From positions 1 to 32,217 of the forward strand of contig DVDX01000050.1 in NCBI GenBank assembly GCA_015295985.1: 32,217 nucleotides of DNA, in the 5' to 3' direction. The notes below the pieces were generated by a model that worked only from the letters and a program-made list of their open reading frames with translations, was not told the origin of the DNA and did not search any database. Positions 1-9,722 of this stretch are shown in pieces. Each line of letters opens with the position of its first letter. Position 1 is the stretch's first letter. This DNA comes from Synechococcus sp. M44_DOE_062 (lineage in GTDB: Bacteria > Cyanobacteriota > Cyanobacteriia > Thermostichales > Thermostichaceae). Position numbers and translations under genes: made by a program.

Positions 1-13
1 CGCAGCCGCGCCG

Positions 14-38
14 CTAAAGCGAGAGGGCGGGGCTTTAG
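14..38 (-). terminator. Weak stem-loop after the alkaline phosphatase gene
   Basis: CTAAAGC (14-20) and GCTTTAG (32-38) form a perfect 7-bp inverted repeat around an 11-base loop, starting 26 bases beyond the stop codon of the minus-strand phosphatase gene. No T-run follows on the minus strand, so an intrinsic terminator is only a possibility. Confidence 0.25.
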
Positions 39-63
39 ACCCAGGTTTTTGGTAACTGCAGCA

Positions 64-1404
64 CTAGGGCTTCAGCTCGCTGGGGATCCGCTCCCCGAAG
101 AGAACTGAGTAGAGAATCCGGTAGATGTCCGTGTTCAGGATCCCGGTGGTCGGCACCAGCTCTTGGGCATTCAAGCCTGCAGCGCGAGCAATGACACCGC
201 TGCCTACGTCATCCTTACTGGCCCAAGCCACGGCAAAGGGATGGCGCCTGCCATTTTTGTCAGGAGCGGAAATGAACGGCTTGGTACCGGTACCGTCAAC
301 CCCGTCAATGGGGGCACCGCTTCCTTCGGGATCGGTGGGGGGCAACGGCTCATCGGCGGACTCGACATCCACCAACTGCATGCCACCGGCATTGCTGTCG
401 CTGGTGGTGATCATGAAGGTCTTGGGATTCTTCTCGATAAAGTTAAGAATCACCCCGATGGCATCGTCGGCCCGCTTCATGGCCTCCAGGCAGCCAGAGG
501 CATTGAGGTTGTTGCACATGTTATCCGTGCCCTCTTCTTCGATGACGGCGAAGAAGCCCTTGGGATTGCGGGAGATCCGCGCCAGGGCAAATTCAGTCAT
601 CTCGGCAATGGTGGGGGCGCTGGCAATGTAGTTGGGCAGGTTCTGGGCACGCAGCTCTTCCTCTGGCTTGTCGTAGAAGGTGTCCTCCACGTTGAACACC
701 CCCAAAACCTTGGAAACATCAGCCGGCAGCTTGAGCAGCTCGTCGCGGGTGTAGACAACGGCGTACCCTTTTTTCTTGGCCTCCTCAATTAGGTTGCGGC
801 CATCCTTGCGCTTACCTTGGCCAAAGCGCCCCTGGACGCCCTCCGGCAGCAACCATTCCTCGCCAGCTCCGAGAATGATGTCCACCCCCGACTCCACCAC
901 CTGCAGAGCAATCTCTTCGTAATCCCTGCGGTTGGCAGCCCTGGCAACGAAGGCAGCTGTCCCCGGCTCGATGAGGGAGCCCGACTGAACCAGAGCCGTA
1001 CCCAAGCCCGCCGCCACGGCATCTTCCATGATCGTGTTCAGGGTACCGTTGGCAGAAGGATACTCCTTGCCGTCCGGATCCAACCCAAAGCTCCCGGCGT
1101 GGGCACGGGTTCCCGTGGCATGGATCACCGCCCCGGCATTGGAAGTTCCCCCAAGCTGGTCAAGAAGGTGCCCGCGATAGGGGGCAATCACGGGGAGACG
1201 ATCCCAGTTCAGAAAGCCATCAGGGCCATAGTGGAGAATGCGCGTAATGTCCCAGTGGGAAGCCGAAGTTCCATCTGGGTGAAAGAAGATCGCACCATTG
1301 CCAGTTGGCTCAGGCACCGCTTGAGCCACACTAGAGGAAAAGACTGAAGAGGCCAGCAGACACAAAGTTGCAGCCAAAGCTGCCCTCAAAGAATAGCTAC
1401 GCAT
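64..1404 (-). CDS. Secreted alkaline phosphatase, PhoA-superfamily (atypical metal site)
   Basis: Predicted extracytoplasmic phosphomonoesterase that releases phosphate from organic esters. I chose the ATG at 1404 (446 residues) because it begins a clean signal peptide (MRSYSLRAALAATLCLLASS, cleavage likely after AQA) and has AAGGG ten bases upstream; ATGs at 1425 and 1497 only add a non-signal extension. Family features are HPDG near the N-terminus (first metal Asp), the TSNAG segment before HATGT (the place of the DSAA nucleophile loop), EEEGTDN and ITTSDSNAGG. Compared with E. coli PhoA, the ligand histidines H331, H370 and H412 seem to be Asn, Ser and Asp, although the acidic ligands remain. 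I recall similar substitutions in a family of marine and cyanobacterial phosphatases, so this is probably a conserved subfamily and not a dead enzyme. A Pho-box-like array lies about 160 bases upstream, which fits phosphate-starvation control. Confidence 0.85.
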   Translation of the reverse strand: MRSYSLRAALAATLCLLASSVFSSSVAQAVPEPTGNGAIFFHPDGTSASHWDITRILHYGPDGFLNWDRLPVIAPYRGHLLDQLGGTSNAGAVIHATGTRAHAGSFGLDPDGKEYPSANGTLNTIMEDAVAAGLGTALVQSGSLIEPGTAAFVARAANRRDYEEIALQVVESGVDIILGAGEEWLLPEGVQGRFGQGKRKDGRNLIEEAKKKGYAVVYTRDELLKLPADVSKVLGVFNVEDTFYDKPEEELRAQNLPNYIASAPTIAEMTEFALARISRNPKGFFAVIEEEGTDNMCNNLNASGCLEAMKRADDAIGVILNFIEKNPKTFMITTSDSNAGGMQLVDVESADEPLPPTDPEGSGAPIDGVDGTGTKPFISAPDKNGRRHPFAVAWASKDDVGSGVIARAAGLNAQELVPTTGILNTDIYRILYSVLFGERIPSELKP

Positions 1405-1562
1405 AGCCAACACGCCCTTGCTCATTCGAAGCTGAACGTTAAAAACGTAACACAGCTTCAGATGAGTTTGCAAGGGCATAGCAATAGAACAGCGCAAAAC
1501 ATGCCTGAAGCGAGTGCGCCGCCGAGCGATTTCCTCATCTGACAGTACAGCTTACGGGGTCT

Positions 1563-1605
1563 ATAACTAACGTTAACTATCTCTTAACTGTCTCATAACT
1601 GTCAA
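1563..1605. promoter_or_regulatory. Pho-box-like direct repeats upstream of the alkaline phosphatase
   Basis: Three 8-base repeats, TTAACTAT (1573-1580), TTAACTGT (1584-1591) and ATAACTGT (1595-1602), are separated by CTC each time, giving an 11-base period. A further ATAACTAA lies at 1563-1570, slightly out of phase. The layout and sequence match the cyanobacterial Pho box (8-bp PyTTAAPyPyT/A units with 3-bp spacers), and 1588-1605 also resembles the E. coli Pho box CTGTC-N6-CTGTCA. The repeats read on the plus strand although the phosphatase gene is on the minus strand. They are a likely binding site for the PhoB-type regulator SphR (inference). Confidence 0.65.
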
Positions 1606-1659
1606 GGCTTCTCGCAGGGCTTTTGGGGTACCTGTTCCAAGGCGCAGCCGTCCCTCTGG

Positions 1660-4038
1660 TCAAGTGGCTCTTTTGGATGTAACGGTGGGGTTTTTGGCCA
1701 GTGGCTGCCATGCTTGCCTAAGCTGTCTAAGTTGCTGTTGCCAGCGCTGCAATTCACCTGACTCCAAGGGGATCCCACCGAAGCGCACCTCCATGTAGCG
1801 CTCCAAGAACCGGATGGCCAACTGGGCTTGTGGCAAATCGGAGTGGCGCAGGTGCTCAACCCGTTGCGCCGGCCCCAAGTGCTCCGGGATCCCCACTGCT
1901 GTCGAAGCCTCCCGCAGTTGCAGGTACAGCTTTGAGATCGCCTGTCGCCGGTGCTGGGATCTGGGCAGAGCTGCCGGACTCCAGCGCACCAGAGCAAAGG
2001 TCAGCCCTGGCAGCAGGATCCCTACCATCCAGGTAGGCCATGCAGGGGGCGGGTGCCACAGGGATCCCAGCAAAACCCCATTGCCGGCAGTGGCCAACAG
2101 AATCCACCCCCCATCCTGCCAGCGCAAAGCCCGATAGCGGCGGCGGCGGCCCCAATAGGCCATGGAGCCGGTGATCAAAACCACCCCCAACACCGGCAGG
2201 CCATTTTGCTGCAACGTTTGCCCCAAGGCAACCAGGCTGCGACGGAAGCCGGCACCGACATCCTCTCGATCCGGAGAGGCGGGTATAGCGCTGGCGATCT
2301 CCTGAATCTGTTGCCAGATCTGCCGCTGGGTGGATAGGTCGTACTGGATCACGTACTTGAACCAGCGAAAGCGCAGGCTGTCGTAAAAATCCTGAATCGG
2401 ATCCCACCAGGTTTCCCGCTGGCTGACATTGGCCTCTGCCGGTGTAGCATCGAAAACGATCCACCCGTAGGGGCCGAAGGGGATCTCCGTCCAGGAATGA
2501 GCGTCGGCATTGCGCACTGCCAGATACCGTTCCTGCGCCACCCAGCGCCCGCCCAAAAAGCCATTCACCATCCGGGCCGGGATGCCAACGCTGCGGGCCA
2601 GCACCGTCAGGGCTGTGGCGAAATATTCGCAGTGGCCCTGCCGATGGGTGAACAAAAAGGCGTCCAAAGGCGGTTCAGGGCCGGGATCCGGTAGTTCGGT
2701 GGTGTAGGCGTAGTTCTCCAGCAGGTAATTCTGCAAGGCGGTTACCTTGCCAAAAACATCAGGGATCCCAGCAGTGATCTGCTCCGCCAAAGCCGGAATG
2801 CGCGGATCCAAATCTTGCGGTAGTTGCAGATAGGCTTCCCGTTGAACCGCATCGAGGGCATTGAGCAGCTCCGCGTGGCTTAGCCGGCGCAAGCGCGGGC
2901 CCAACTCCCTTGGGATCCGGCTCCGGGCGCGGTAGAGATGGGGCACCTGCCAAGGCAGAGAATGACCGATATCTCCGGTCTCACTCAAGATGAGGCGGCG
3001 ATTCTGCCGTTGCCAAGCTTGTTGCATTGTCGCTGCTCCGCTCCGCTCCAGCCATTCAACTTCCACCAGCGGGGCCACCCCAAAAACGGTGTTGGTGGCC
3101 AGCGGCTCCAGATAGATGAGCTGCTCCAGCGGGAAGAACTGGAGTTCGGGGGCCGTGGGGATCAAGCCAGAGGCCGAAAGATCAAAGATCCCCGCTGCAT
3201 TGGGGAGAATGGGGGTGGATCGGTTCAGTGTCCGCGACCAGGCCAGCCCGTCGTAGCGATCAAAGCTGATCCCTCGCCAGTAGAGGGCATCCACCTGGGG
3301 CGGCAGCCCGGCAGGGAACTCCACCCGCATGACAACGGTGTTGTCGGTTTTGAGGGTGCCGAATGCTCCTAGACTGACTTCTTCGGCAAAGCCGGTGGTC
3401 ATCACCGGGGAGCGGGCCTGGCGGCCTAGGATTCCTAAACTAACTCGCGGGAACAGGAAGAACAAAGCCACCGACAGGATCACCGCCAGCAAGGCCAGGG
3501 ATCCGAGAAAGCCCAAGAAGTTGAGGTCGATGCCACGGGTTTGGCCGGCTGCCTGCGGGTGCTGTTCCGTTTGCAGACGCAGGTGGTAAAGGGTAAGGTT
3601 GATCAGTCCCACCCCCACGTACAGCAAAAACAGCAGTCCAAAGCTGATGTCTTCGTTGAACAGGGTGGCAATCGCCATCAGCAGCAGAGACAGCACCGCC
3701 AACTGAATGTGATCCGCCGCCCGTTCCCGCTGAAACAGCTTGGCCCCCGTTAGGTAAAGCACCAAGCCAATGGCCCCATCGGAAAAGGCAAGGATACCGG
3801 AGATCACCAAAGCCAGCAGGCTGAGCAACACTGCCACCGTCAGGGGCATCCACAGGGGGGCATAGCGGGCAAAAGCAATCCTTGGCGGCTCCCAAAACCA
3901 ACTGCAGGCCCCCGCTGCCAAACAGACACCGATCACCGGTGGCGATAAAGCCTGATCCCCCAGACAAAGGGCCGTGAAGGCGATCCCCACCAACAGGTAA
4001 ACAAACACCTTTTGAACGGATGGCAGCGTCCAGGTCAT
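1660..4038 (-). CDS. Membrane-anchored transglutaminase-like protein (TgpA type, DUF3488/transglutaminase/DUF4129)
   Basis: A 792-residue integral membrane protein. The N-terminal ~200 residues hold several hydrophobic helices (for example VFVYLLVGIAFTALCLG and ILAFSDGAIGLVLYLTGAKL). A large soluble domain follows, carrying the transglutaminase core: the Cys in GHCEYFAT, the His in AHSWTE and the Asp in VFDATP, the papain-like Cys-His-Asp triad in order and spacing. Two or three further helices (LPVLGVVLITGSMAYW, WMVGILLPGLTFALV) precede a charged C-terminal tail typical of DUF4129. Family members such as Pseudomonas TgpA expose the catalytic domain to the periplasm; the substrate is not known in cyanobacteria. 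It stands alone on the minus strand, divergent from uvrA. In other bacteria this gene often sits next to a MoxR ATPase and a DUF58 protein; neither is here. Confidence 0.85.
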   Translation of the reverse strand: MTWTLPSVQKVFVYLLVGIAFTALCLGDQALSPPVIGVCLAAGACSWFWEPPRIAFARYAPLWMPLTVAVLLSLLALVISGILAFSDGAIGLVLYLTGAKLFQRERAADHIQLAVLSLLLMAIATLFNEDISFGLLFLLYVGVGLINLTLYHLRLQTEQHPQAAGQTRGIDLNFLGFLGSLALLAVILSVALFFLFPRVSLGILGRQARSPVMTTGFAEEVSLGAFGTLKTDNTVVMRVEFPAGLPPQVDALYWRGISFDRYDGLAWSRTLNRSTPILPNAAGIFDLSASGLIPTAPELQFFPLEQLIYLEPLATNTVFGVAPLVEVEWLERSGAATMQQAWQRQNRRLILSETGDIGHSLPWQVPHLYRARSRIPRELGPRLRRLSHAELLNALDAVQREAYLQLPQDLDPRIPALAEQITAGIPDVFGKVTALQNYLLENYAYTTELPDPGPEPPLDAFLFTHRQGHCEYFATALTVLARSVGIPARMVNGFLGGRWVAQERYLAVRNADAHSWTEIPFGPYGWIVFDATPAEANVSQRETWWDPIQDFYDSLRFRWFKYVIQYDLSTQRQIWQQIQEIASAIPASPDREDVGAGFRRSLVALGQTLQQNGLPVLGVVLITGSMAYWGRRRRYRALRWQDGGWILLATAGNGVLLGSLWHPPPAWPTWMVGILLPGLTFALVRWSPAALPRSQHRRQAISKLYLQLREASTAVGIPEHLGPAQRVEHLRHSDLPQAQLAIRFLERYMEVRFGGIPLESGELQRWQQQLRQLRQAWQPLAKNPTVTSKRAT

Positions 4039-4143
4039 GGTCCTTGGGGGTCGATCTTTTCCAGCATAGCCAAGTCTTTTTGGCTACCGATTTGTCATTC
4101 CCTGGTCGGCTGGGATCCCCTTCTGGACAAAGCGAAGGGCATT

Positions 4144-4167
4144 AGAATCATTAGCTAAGAATCGTTA
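4144..4167. promoter_or_regulatory. Short direct repeat upstream of uvrA
   Basis: AGAATCATTA (4144-4153) and AGAATCGTTA (4158-4167) repeat with a 14-base period in the AT-rich part of the 191-base divergent spacer, about 65 bases before the uvrA start. It may be an operator or overlap the promoter; I could not fit a known binding motif. Confidence 0.3.
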
Positions 4168-4229
4168 AGATTTTGTTACTCGCCGGTCTCGACGGGATAC
4201 CTGTGACACGCTGCGCGAAAGGTGGTGAG

Positions 4230-7130
<2,901 letters not shown>

Positions 7131-7154
7131 GGGGGCAATCTCTAATCGCCGATT

Positions 7155-7182
7155 GACTGTTCGCGATAGCGGAACGGAGTCC
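7155..7182 (-). repeat. Dispersed repeat B, inverted copy in the uvrA / WD40 spacer
   Basis: Read on the minus strand this segment begins GGACTCCGTTCCGCT and ends in a TCGCGAAC stretch. Its first 15 bases match repeat B at 8566 with two differences and the copy at 8508 with three; the right halves agree less well. It lies in the 184-base spacer after uvrA (7131-7314), where I see no gene or clear promoter. Confidence 0.45.
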
Positions 7183-7314
7183 TCACTTTACTGCACAGTG
7201 CTCGCCTCAGCCATGGCAGCGGGAGACTGATGCGGCGAGGACTCTATCCCACCCAGGTGCTCCGCACCGCGAACGCAAGGGTAACGGTTAACCTGAGTCT
7301 CACGTCGCTGTGGC

Positions 7315-9672
7315 ATGATGGGTCGGAAGGAAAAGGTTCACACTCTCCCCATGGTAGGGCAGACCCTGGGTGGCCGCTATCGGATCTTGAAAGCACTGGG
7401 ATCCAGCGGACAAACCTACTTGGCACAAGATGGCCATCACCCTGAGCAGCTTCGGGTGGTGATCAGGCGCTGGCAGCCCGGCTCTCTTGGTGTAGACTCT
7501 GTCCTGCCAAAGTGCTCTGCACTGCCATCACGAACGCGACCGGAAGAGCTTTCTATTGCAGGAACTTCCTCCTGCTCAGGCGAATGGCATCTCTTTCAAC
7601 AAGAAGCGGCGCTGCGGGAACACCTGGGATCCCATGAGGGTATCCCAAGCTTGTTGGCCTACTTCGAGCAAGAGGGAGAGTTTTATTGGGTGGAAGAATG
7701 GGTTGAAGGGCCCACCCTGGAGCAAATCCTATTGCTGGGCAACACAACCGAGAGGGGCCAGGTAACGACTCTGCCCCGACAAATGCACGGCTATGGGGAA
7801 CGCGACTGGACAGAGGCTGAGGTACGGGCCTTGTTGCAAGATGTGCTGCGAACCTTGGCCTTCCTGAACGGGGAAGGGGTGAGCTGCTGCAACCTGCAGC
7901 CCTCTCGCTTGATCTACCGTCAGGCGGATGGCCGATGGGTGTTGTTGAAGTGGGGGGGTGGGGAACAGGGGCCGGTTTTTTCCGGCTCTGGCTCCGAGAA
8001 CCCCCATGGCCCCAGGTATTGCAGCGACCTCTATGCTCTTGGGCTGATCGCCCTGCAGGCCCTCTGCGGAATCCCGCCCCAGAAGCTGTTTCGCGATCCG
8101 TTGACGGGAGAGTTGCGCTGGCAGGATCTAGTTTTGCCAGGATCCCGTCCCCCTCTCAGCGCCCCTTTTGCTGCCTTTCTGGATCGTTTGATGGGCTGTA
8201 ACTCACAACAGTGCTTTCCTTCTGCAGCGGAAGCTCTGGTTGCTTTGCAGGCTTTGCCGGCAGGTGACAGCTCCGTTGCCTCCATTGCTGCCGATTGGGT
8301 GCGGAGCACTCTGCTTTTTCCCTATCCCGGCGCTGCGGCGGATCCTCTGCAGGAGCCGACCACTCCACCCCGTTCTCCCGTTGCTCTGCGGGCGCGTCCC
8401 CGGATCCCACCGGTTTGGGCGGGGGGCAGCTTGGCGGCTTTGCTGGTTTTGATGGTGGTAGGGGCCTGGCAGATGAGGGCGAACCTTGGCTTGCGGGGGG
8501 AGCCCAAGGATTCTGTCCCGCTCACGAGAACGGGATCCTCTGGCCCGGCAGGGCGCAACGGCCCAGGACTCCGTCCCACTCGCGAGAGCGGTTCTCATGC
8601 CTCCGTCCCCACCCCTGTCACGGTCGCGGAAGCGTCGCGTAGCGATAACGACCCGGCAGACTGGGCCAAGTCTTTGCAGCTCAAGGCCACGCTGGAAGGC
8701 CCTGCCGCCATCACTGCTCTGGCCATCAGCCCGGATGGAAATCTCCTTGCTGCCGGGGGAGACGACGGCATGATCCGGCTTTGGGATCCCCACGCCGGTG
8801 AACTTCTCCAAACCTTAGCAGGCCACAAGGGATCCATCGAAGCGTTGGCCATCAGCCCGGATGGCACCTTTCTGGTCAGTGGGGGGGCCGACAAAACAGT
8901 GCGCGTCTGGGATTTTCCGGCTCTCCCGCTGGGGGATGGGGTGCCACGGTTGCAGTTGCTGGGACACACGGAGCTGATCAACAGCGTCGCCATCAGCCCA
9001 GAGGGTCGCTGGATCGCCAGTGGCAGCGCCGACCGCACCATCCGCCTTTGGCAGGCCGACAACGGCCAGTTGATCCGCACCCTATCGCCTCACACTGCTG
9101 CCGCCGCCCAGGAGACCCCTCAGAGGGCAGGCATTACAGCAGTGGCCTTTGGCCCCAGACCCACCCGTATGGATACTTCCCGCCAGTCTGAAGGGATCCC
9201 CCCTTGGATCTTGGTGGCCGCCAATGGAGATCCCACCGTTTACCTTTGGGATCCCGGCAGCGGAGCCTTGCTGGAAACCCTAAAGGCCGACTACCCCATC
9301 GAGCAGGTGCTTCTGAGCCCAGATGGCCGCTATTTGCTCGCCGGCAGTACCGGTGGCATCTTGGTCTGGAACCTGGGCGCGGGAGCCCTAGAGCGCACCT
9401 TGCCGCAGCCGTTTGCCAGCTTCGCCGCCCTTGCCCTCAGCCCCGATGGCCGTTTGCTCGCCGGCGGCACCGATCACCGTGCCCACCAGATCAAACTCTG
9501 GGATCTGCGCAGCGGAGAAGAGTTGCGCACTCTAGCTGGGCAGACTTGGATGGTGAGCGCCTTGCTGTTTGGCCCCGGTCGCGGAAGCGTCGCGCAGCGA
9601 TATGGGCAGACCCTTCTCAGTGGTGGCGCTGATGGCTCGATTCGCATCTGGGGGCCGCCTGTTCAACCCTGA
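7315..9672 (+). CDS. Pseudokinase - transmembrane - seven-blade WD40 fusion protein
   Basis: A 785-residue protein. Residues ~15-320 follow the fold order of cyanobacterial Ser/Thr kinases (GGRYRILKALGSSGQTYLAQ), but the catalytic residues are gone: the ATP-binding Lys position is Arg in VVIRRWQ, HRD is replaced by Cys191-Cys192-Asn193, and DFG by Lys212-Trp213-Gly214. It should therefore be unable to phosphorylate and act as a scaffold or sensor (inference). One hydrophobic helix lies near 366-388 (GGSLAALLVLMVVGAWQM), then a low-complexity linker (~389-455) that carries short DNA repeats. Residues ~460-785 contain seven WD motifs (IRLWD, VRVWD, IRLWQ, VYLWD, ILVWN, IKLWD, IRIWG), enough for one closed propeller. 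By analogy with receptor kinases the propeller may lie outside the membrane. The start could instead be the second ATG, one codon on. Its stop overlaps the first possible ATG of the next gene. Confidence 0.85.
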   Translation: MMGRKEKVHTLPMVGQTLGGRYRILKALGSSGQTYLAQDGHHPEQLRVVIRRWQPGSLGVDSVLPKCSALPSRTRPEELSIAGTSSCSGEWHLFQQEAALREHLGSHEGIPSLLAYFEQEGEFYWVEEWVEGPTLEQILLLGNTTERGQVTTLPRQMHGYGERDWTEAEVRALLQDVLRTLAFLNGEGVSCCNLQPSRLIYRQADGRWVLLKWGGGEQGPVFSGSGSENPHGPRYCSDLYALGLIALQALCGIPPQKLFRDPLTGELRWQDLVLPGSRPPLSAPFAAFLDRLMGCNSQQCFPSAAEALVALQALPAGDSSVASIAADWVRSTLLFPYPGAAADPLQEPTTPPRSPVALRARPRIPPVWAGGSLAALLVLMVVGAWQMRANLGLRGEPKDSVPLTRTGSSGPAGRNGPGLRPTRESGSHASVPTPVTVAEASRSDNDPADWAKSLQLKATLEGPAAITALAISPDGNLLAAGGDDGMIRLWDPHAGELLQTLAGHKGSIEALAISPDGTFLVSGGADKTVRVWDFPALPLGDGVPRLQLLGHTELINSVAISPEGRWIASGSADRTIRLWQADNGQLIRTLSPHTAAAAQETPQRAGITAVAFGPRPTRMDTSRQSEGIPPWILVAANGDPTVYLWDPGSGALLETLKADYPIEQVLLSPDGRYLLAGSTGGILVWNLGAGALERTLPQPFASFAALALSPDGRLLAGGTDHRAHQIKLWDLRSGEELRTLAGQTWMVSALLFGPGRGSVAQRYGQTLLSGGADGSIRIWGPPVQP
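8508..8533 (+). repeat. Dispersed repeat B, copy 1, inside the linker of the WD40 fusion
   Basis: A 26-base unit beginning GGATTCTGTCCCGCTCACGA. It matches the copy at 8566-8591 at 21 of 26 positions, and all five differences are transitions. It is translated as DSVPLTRT; the other copy is read in a different frame. Confidence 0.55.
8566..8591 (+). repeat. Dispersed repeat B, copy 2, inside the linker of the WD40 fusion
   Basis: A 26-base unit beginning GGACTCCGTCCCACTCGCGA, starting exactly 58 bases after copy 1. It is translated as GLRPTRES, one frame away from copy 1, so the similarity is in the DNA and not in the protein. Confidence 0.55.
8622..8647 (+). repeat. Dispersed repeat A, copy 1, in the WD40-fusion linker
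   Basis: A 26-base unit with core GCGGAAGCGTCGCGTAGCGA. It is translated as VAEASRSD at the end of the linker just before the WD40 domain. It differs at one position from the copy at 9577 and at three from the copy at 10796. Confidence 0.7.
9577..9602 (+). repeat. Dispersed repeat A, copy 2, in the seventh WD40 blade
   Basis: Identical to copy 1 at 25 of 26 positions but read in another frame, as GRGSVAQRY. It sits in a loop of the last blade between LLFGP and GQTLLSGG, where WD40 proteins normally run straight on; it looks like an in-frame insertion. Confidence 0.7.
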
Positions 9673-9722
9673 TGGGATCCGAGCAGATAGAATACTCCAC
9701 GGAGAAGGGATCCCGGCAGAGC

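Noticed and set aside
163..792. Plus-strand open frame (209 codons) opposite the alkaline phosphatase
   Set aside because: It is an antisense shadow; the Gly/His-rich translation has no domain and the opposite frame encodes the phosphatase.
8508..8647. CRISPR-like or tandem repeat array in the WD40-fusion linker
   Set aside because: The units are of two different families, unevenly spaced, only two or three in number, and lie in an open reading frame; no cas gene is near.
8203..8811. Minus-strand open frame of 202 codons over the WD40-fusion linker
   Set aside because: The Arg/Ser-rich translation is typical of antisense reading, and the plus strand continues the fusion protein without a break.
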